Source of the DNA: CAZVVG01 sp964630615
GTDB lineage: Bacteria > Patescibacteriota > Minisyncoccia > Moranbacterales > UBA2206
DNA: 34,638 bases
Assembly (NCBI GenBank): GCA_964630615.1
Contig: CAZVVG010000004.1
Span: forward strand, 1 to 34,638
Reading direction: 5' to 3'
In this document: positions 30,890 through 34,638 of the stretch, piece by piece
Layout of the letters: each line of letters starts with the position of its first letter
How positions within the stretch are numbered: the first letter of the stretch is position 1
The notes under the pieces: generated by a model
Told to the model about the DNA's origin: nothing
What the model saw: only the letters and a program-made list of their open reading frames with translations
Databases searched by the model: none
Translations under genes and position numbers: made by a program

Positions 30890-32758
30890 ATGGAAAAATT
30901 TCTCAAAAAAAATTATCTTGGTTTAATTGTCCTGATTCTATTTTTTATCTTAATGGTTTCACTGATTAACGCCCGTCAGGATAGTCCGATTTATGATGAA
31001 ATTGCCCACATTCCAGCGGGCTATAGTTATCTCACTAAGCATGATTTACGCCTCAATCCGGAACACCCTCCCTTAATCAAGGATTTAGCCGCTTTTCCAC
31101 TTCTGTTTCTTAATTTAAATTTCCCAACTGAAAGCTCTTCCTTCTGGGAAGAAAATCCCAACGACGCGCAATGGAACGCCGGAAGATATTTTCTCTATCA
31201 AGCCGGCAATAATCCTGAAACAATTGTTTTTTGGTCTCGTTTGTCGATTATTTTCCTAGCTTTAGTTTTAGGAATTTTTATCTTTTTTTGGGCTCGAGAG
31301 ATCGCCGGTTTGACGGCTGGTCTTATTGCTTTGATCCTTTACGCCTTTGATCCCAATTTTCTGGGACACAACCATTATGTCACTACCGATTTGGGAATCG
31401 CTGCGTTTGTCACTTTTTCTCTTTATTATTTTATCCGCTTTTTAAAAAATCCTTCCTGGAAAAATGTTTTCTGGGGAGGGTTTTTTCTGGGTTTACTCCA
31501 ACTCGCGAAATTTTCCTCAGTTATTCTTTTTCCCGTTCTCGCTCTTATGCTTTTTCTCTATCCTCTGTTAAAAAATACTTCGCAAGCTGGCAGCAAAAAA
31601 ATGAAAGAAAAAATCAAGCTTCTTGGGGGTTACCTAGGAAAGGGTTTGCTGGCTCTGGGCTTTTCTTTGTTGCTTGTCTGGCTGGTTTATTACCTAAATT
31701 CTTTTGCCATGCCCACCGAGAAGCTTCCTGAAATTATGACCTATTATTTCCATCCTAACCAAGTTAAAAATCAAGCTTTGAATCAATTTCTAGTCGACGG
31801 TCTTTCCCGCCTCAACGAAAATCCCATTCTTGCTCCCCTGGCTGAATATCTGTTTGGAGTCCTCCGGGTTTTTCAAAGAGTGGCTGGTGGCAACGTTGTT
31901 TATTTCCTGGGTGAACTTGATTATCGAGGCTTTTTTTCCTACTTTCCCGTTGTTTTCTTGATTAAAGAGCCCTTACCACTAATCTTTCTACTTCTCTTTT
32001 CTTTGTCTTTTTCTTTTTGGCAGTTGGGTAAAAAATTTAGGATCTCCTCAGATAATCTTTTCAAAAAAAGCCTGAATAATTTTTTGGCTTACGTGAGAAC
32101 CAGTCCGGCTGAATTTTCCATGCTGGTTTTCATCTTTTTATACTCTTTGACCAGTATTACCGGGCGCCTAAATATCGGCTTGCGACACCTATTTCCCATT
32201 CTTCCTTTTATTTATATTCTAATCGCCAAAAAAATTTCTCAGTTTTTTAAACTGCTTAAGAAAAAAACTGATAAAAATCTTCAAATTACTTTTTCCCTAA
32301 TCATTTTTTCCGCGCTGGTCTGGCTGATTTTAGAAACGATTTTTTCTTTTCCCTATTACCTTTCCTACTTCAATCAATTGGCCGGCGGGCCGAAAAACGG
32401 CTACCACTTAGTTACCGATTCCAACGCAGATTGGGGCCAAGACCTAGGCCGGTTAAGATCCTTCTTGACTCAACATCCGGAGATTAAAAAAATCCAAGTT
32501 GACTATTTTGGAATTGCCGACTTGAATTACTATTTGAAAGATGCTTATCTTCCCCTTTGGAGAAACAAAAGGCCAGTGGAGCCGGGCTGGCACGCCATCT
32601 CGGTTCTTTTTCTCCAAGAAAGTTTTCATGAAAAAAATAAGCCAGACCAAGAAAGTTATCGCTGGCTCATGGGTCGAAAGCCGGATTATCAGGTCGGCAC
32701 CTCTATTCTTCTATTTAATATCTCCCCTGAAGAAGCGGCTCGGGCCAATAGTTTTTAA
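30890..32758 (+). CDS. GT-C family membrane glycosyltransferase
   Basis: A 622-residue polytopic protein. The early motif SPIYDEIAHIPAGYSYLTKH (D36, E37) and LNPEHPPLIKDLAA mark a PMT-like GT-C enzyme. Later ITGRLNIGLRHLFPILPF and TDSNADWGQDLGRL fit a subgroup with a C-terminal outer loop. Roughly ten membrane helices are visible. The function is inferred as lipid-linked sugar transfer. Its stop codon overlaps the stop of the convergent ftsQ-like gene in the palindrome TTAA (32755-32758), and there is no room for a conventional terminator. Confidence 0.87.
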   Translation: MEKFLKKNYLGLIVLILFFILMVSLINARQDSPIYDEIAHIPAGYSYLTKHDLRLNPEHPPLIKDLAAFPLLFLNLNFPTESSSFWEENPNDAQWNAGRYFLYQAGNNPETIVFWSRLSIIFLALVLGIFIFFWAREIAGLTAGLIALILYAFDPNFLGHNHYVTTDLGIAAFVTFSLYYFIRFLKNPSWKNVFWGGFFLGLLQLAKFSSVILFPVLALMLFLYPLLKNTSQAGSKKMKEKIKLLGGYLGKGLLALGFSLLLVWLVYYLNSFAMPTEKLPEIMTYYFHPNQVKNQALNQFLVDGLSRLNENPILAPLAEYLFGVLRVFQRVAGGNVVYFLGELDYRGFFSYFPVVFLIKEPLPLIFLLLFSLSFSFWQLGKKFRISSDNLFKKSLNNFLAYVRTSPAEFSMLVFIFLYSLTSITGRLNIGLRHLFPILPFIYILIAKKISQFFKLLKKKTDKNLQITFSLIIFSALVWLILETIFSFPYYLSYFNQLAGGPKNGYHLVTDSNADWGQDLGRLRSFLTQHPEIKKIQVDYFGIADLNYYLKDAYLPLWRNKRPVEPGWHAISVLFLQESFHEKNKPDQESYRWLMGRKPDYQVGTSILLFNISPEEAARANSF

Positions 32759-33681
32759 GCCTGATTTTTATCTTTTTTCTTAGACGGTTCGACCGGAGCG
32801 TTTTCGAGTTTTTTCTCGTCTTCTTCTTTCGGATTTTCTTCCGGCAAAATTTTTAGTTTATAAAAGACTTTATTGTCAATCCTTAAATCTATATATTCCA
32901 AGTTTTTCCTTTCTTCCTCTTTGATTTTATTTTCCAGAACCGTCTTAAGCATTTCCACGCTTTTTTCTTCCGCTACCTGCTGGTTAAAAAAAATCTTCCA
33001 GCCCTCTTCCGTTTCAAAGAAAACGTCTCCGGAAACTAATCGGGAAGTGATCATCTGGTTCCTTACTTTAATGTCGAGAAAGATTTCCAGATCCTTTTTG
33101 AGTTCAAAAATAAATTTCAGATAATCCAAGCCCGAGGGCTGGTTAAAAAGAGCCACTGAGTTCGCTTCCTCTTCTTTTAAAACTGGAAGGGTTTCGGGCT
33201 GAAAACCGCTCGCGGCAAAAAAGTCTTCCGGATAGGCCTGACCGCGACTATCCAAGATGAAGCGGCCGCCCACATTTTCCAAAAAAACCCAAGGCTCAAC
33301 TTCTGTTACCCTGATCCTTAGCTGGTCCGGAAAAATTCTTTGAACAGATATTTTTTCTACCAGCTTGAATTTTTCCGAGAGAACTTGATTGAGAGTATTT
33401 TCCCGAATCAGTAACCAGTTGTTTTTTGGAATCAAGCCCAAATACCGGCCAGAAAGAAAATCATTTAACTCTTCCCGTAGCCGCTGAGAATCGGTTTTTT
33501 GCGTTCCGGAAAATTCTATTTTGGTAATCTTTAAAAAACCGGAAAAGAAAAAAACAAAAACGCAGCTAATAAAAAAAATTAGAATAAGAAACCAATAAAT
33601 TATTTTTAGGAAGTTTATTTTTTTTCTCTGACTAGCTTTTGGTCTCTGGTTTTTTTTCACAAAAGATCCTTTTGGTTTCAT
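32755..33681 (-). CDS. ftsQ: FtsQ-like cell division protein with POTRA domain
   Basis: A 308-residue protein: a basic cytoplasmic N-terminus (KKNQRPKASQRKK), one membrane helix (about 26-50), a POTRA domain (LKITKIEFSGTQKTDSQRL to about 115) and an FtsQ-type domain with EVEPWVFLE and GRFILDSRGQAYP. It ends in a charged, low-complexity tail (EENPKEEDEKKLEN). FtsQ/DivIB recruits FtsL and FtsB to the division septum. Sequence similarity in this family is low, so the symbol rests on architecture plus the POTRA/FtsQ motifs. It lies 12 bases after the delta'-like gene. Confidence 0.75.
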   Translation of the reverse strand: MKPKGSFVKKNQRPKASQRKKINFLKIIYWFLILIFFISCVFVFFFSGFLKITKIEFSGTQKTDSQRLREELNDFLSGRYLGLIPKNNWLLIRENTLNQVLSEKFKLVEKISVQRIFPDQLRIRVTEVEPWVFLENVGGRFILDSRGQAYPEDFFAASGFQPETLPVLKEEEANSVALFNQPSGLDYLKFIFELKKDLEIFLDIKVRNQMITSRLVSGDVFFETEEGWKIFFNQQVAEEKSVEMLKTVLENKIKEEERKNLEYIDLRIDNKVFYKLKILPEENPKEEDEKKLENAPVEPSKKKDKNQA

Positions 33682-33693
33682 GGAACGTAATTT

Positions 33694-34638
33694 TTATTTT
33701 TCATAGAAAGAGAGGAGGAGATTTTCCAATGCCAAGCGCAAATTAGCGTTGGTCCCCTTCAGGAGTTTCAGGGTTTGGCTTATTCTTTCCAGTAGTTCTA
33801 ATTTTTTTTCCAAAGAAGAATGAGTTTCTCTGCCCTCTAAAAAATCTTTCCTGATTCCGATTATCCACTCTTCCATTTTTTTCCTGGCCGCTCGGGGATC
33901 ACTAGAAAGGTCTTGGGCGAAAGAGAATTTTTCAGAAAGATTATTCTTAAAAAGCTGCTGGAATTCCTTCCAGGCTTCTTTTTTAGTTTTTAATTTTTTC
34001 TGATCTTGGAGCAATTCCAGCGTAAAACCGGGACGCCCCGCGGCCCAAAATATTATTTCCTTTTTTTCTTCGTCTGGTAACTTTTTTCCCGTTTGACTTA
34101 GGATTAATTTTTCTATTTCCCTATCAGGCACCAAGCCAAAACGAATCCGCTGGCACCGAGAAAGAATCGTGGGAAAGAGCCGGCTTTTATCGTTAGTCAC
34201 CAAAATTAGCGTTAGCCCTTCCCCCGGTTCTTCCAGGGTTTTTAGCAAGACGCTTTGTGAAGAATTGTTGAGCTTTTCTGCCTCTCGGATAATCGCCACT
34301 TTTTTTCCACCCGCGTCCTTAAGACCCAGCTGACGCCGGAGCTCCCTGACTTCTTCCACTTTTATTTCACTTTTTTCGGTCGCTTCTTCTTTTTCTTCCC
34401 CCTTCTTTGAATCTGTTAAAGCTGAAAAAAGATAATTAATTTTTTTTCCGGGCTCCAGAATCAGCACACTGTCGTTTAGGCCACCAGGTTTCTCCCCTAA
34501 AATCATCTGCGCGAAGGCTAGCGCCGTTTTAAATTTTCCCACTCCTTCCGGGCCAAAAAACACATAGCCTTGGGATAACTTATTCTTAGCCCAGCTTCTT
34601 TCCAGAAAACGCAGGGTTTTTTCGTTTCCGCTTATTTT
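33694..34638 (-). CDS. holB: DNA polymerase III delta' subunit-like AAA+ protein, partial
   Basis: A clamp-loader AAA+ protein cut by the window end. The GTG at 34563 is not the true start, because the frame runs on to 34638 and encodes family-typical residues (GNEKTLRFLERSWAKNKLSQ) before VFFGPEGVGK. The P-loop is GPEGVGK, with F in place of the usual T/S. KVAIIREAEKLN corresponds to Walker B and LSRCQRIRF holds the SRC motif of clamp-loader subunits. A charged insert (KKGEEKEEATEKSE) replaces part of the region where DnaX has zinc cysteines, supporting delta' over DnaX. The C-terminal ~110 residues are the helical collar. Confidence 0.82.
   Translation of the reverse strand, partial: KISGNEKTLRFLERSWAKNKLSQGYVFFGPEGVGKFKTALAFAQMILGEKPGGLNDSVLILEPGKKINYLFSALTDSKKGEEKEEATEKSEIKVEEVRELRRQLGLKDAGGKKVAIIREAEKLNNSSQSVLLKTLEEPGEGLTLILVTNDKSRLFPTILSRCQRIRFGLVPDREIEKLILSQTGKKLPDEEKKEIIFWAAGRPGFTLELLQDQKKLKTKKEAWKEFQQLFKNNLSEKFSFAQDLSSDPRAARKKMEEWIIGIRKDFLEGRETHSSLEKKLELLERISQTLKLLKGTNANLRLALENLLLSFYEK

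Overview
The window looks like a chromosomal segment of a Candidate Phyla Radiation (Patescibacteria) bacterium, probably Parcubacteria-like. This is inferred from AT-rich DNA, short intergenic gaps, weak or absent Shine-Dalgarno sites, a compact EF-Ts, and several families typical of that group: an orphan TraD/TraG-like ATPase, winged-helix/nucleotidyltransferase proteins, stacked GT-C membrane glycosyltransferases, and a serine recombinase that runs into a tRNA gene. TGA is used as an ordinary stop, so the code is standard. No 16S rRNA is present, so lineage remains an inference.

Region 1 (1-2949) is an accessory island. It holds a small four-cysteine protein, about 1.1 kb of apparently non-coding DNA packed with perfect and near-perfect palindromes (including a four-way-junction cloverleaf at 523-598), and a large serine recombinase. 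The recombinase reading frame reads antisense through the terminator and 3' half of a tRNA-Trp gene. Region 2 (2878-6663, minus strand) is a translation operon starting from a consensus promoter: rpsB, tsf, ricT-like, a TPR membrane protein, tRNA-Thr(UGU), tRNA-Tyr, a deviant tRNA-Thr(GGU), rpmG, tRNA-Trp, terminator. rpmE is divergent, and the two promoters share one -35 box.

Region 3 (7080-12476, minus) is a tightly overlapping four-gene glycosylation operon: GT2 transferase, B12-type radical SAM enzyme, GT-C transferase, and a TMTC-like GT-C/TPR protein. Region 4 (12666-14741, plus) is prfA-prmC, which makes and methylates release factor 1. Region 5 (14742-17512, minus) carries a membrane metzincin, a transglutaminase-like protein, a YgjP-type metallopeptidase and a tiny lysine-rich peptide with its own promoter and terminator. 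An AT-rich intergenic stretch with two DnaA-box-like sites follows.

Region 6 (17725-22919) contains a plus-strand single-pass membrane protein, then a minus-strand envelope polysaccharide cluster: HTH/nucleotidyltransferase-like protein, small membrane protein, processive GT2, WecA/MraY-like phosphoglycosyltransferase, DUF192 protein. Region 7 (23325-29141) has a DedA-like protein, a PPM-phosphatase-like protein with an outer sensor-like domain, and convergently an orphan TraD-like ATPase with a small partner gene. Region 8 (29277-34638) has two more GT-C transferases, then minus-strand FtsQ-like and a DNA polymerase III delta'-like gene cut by the window end. Overall, housekeeping translation, division and replication genes are mixed with an unusually rich set of membrane glycosyltransferases for surface glycan or glycoprotein synthesis.
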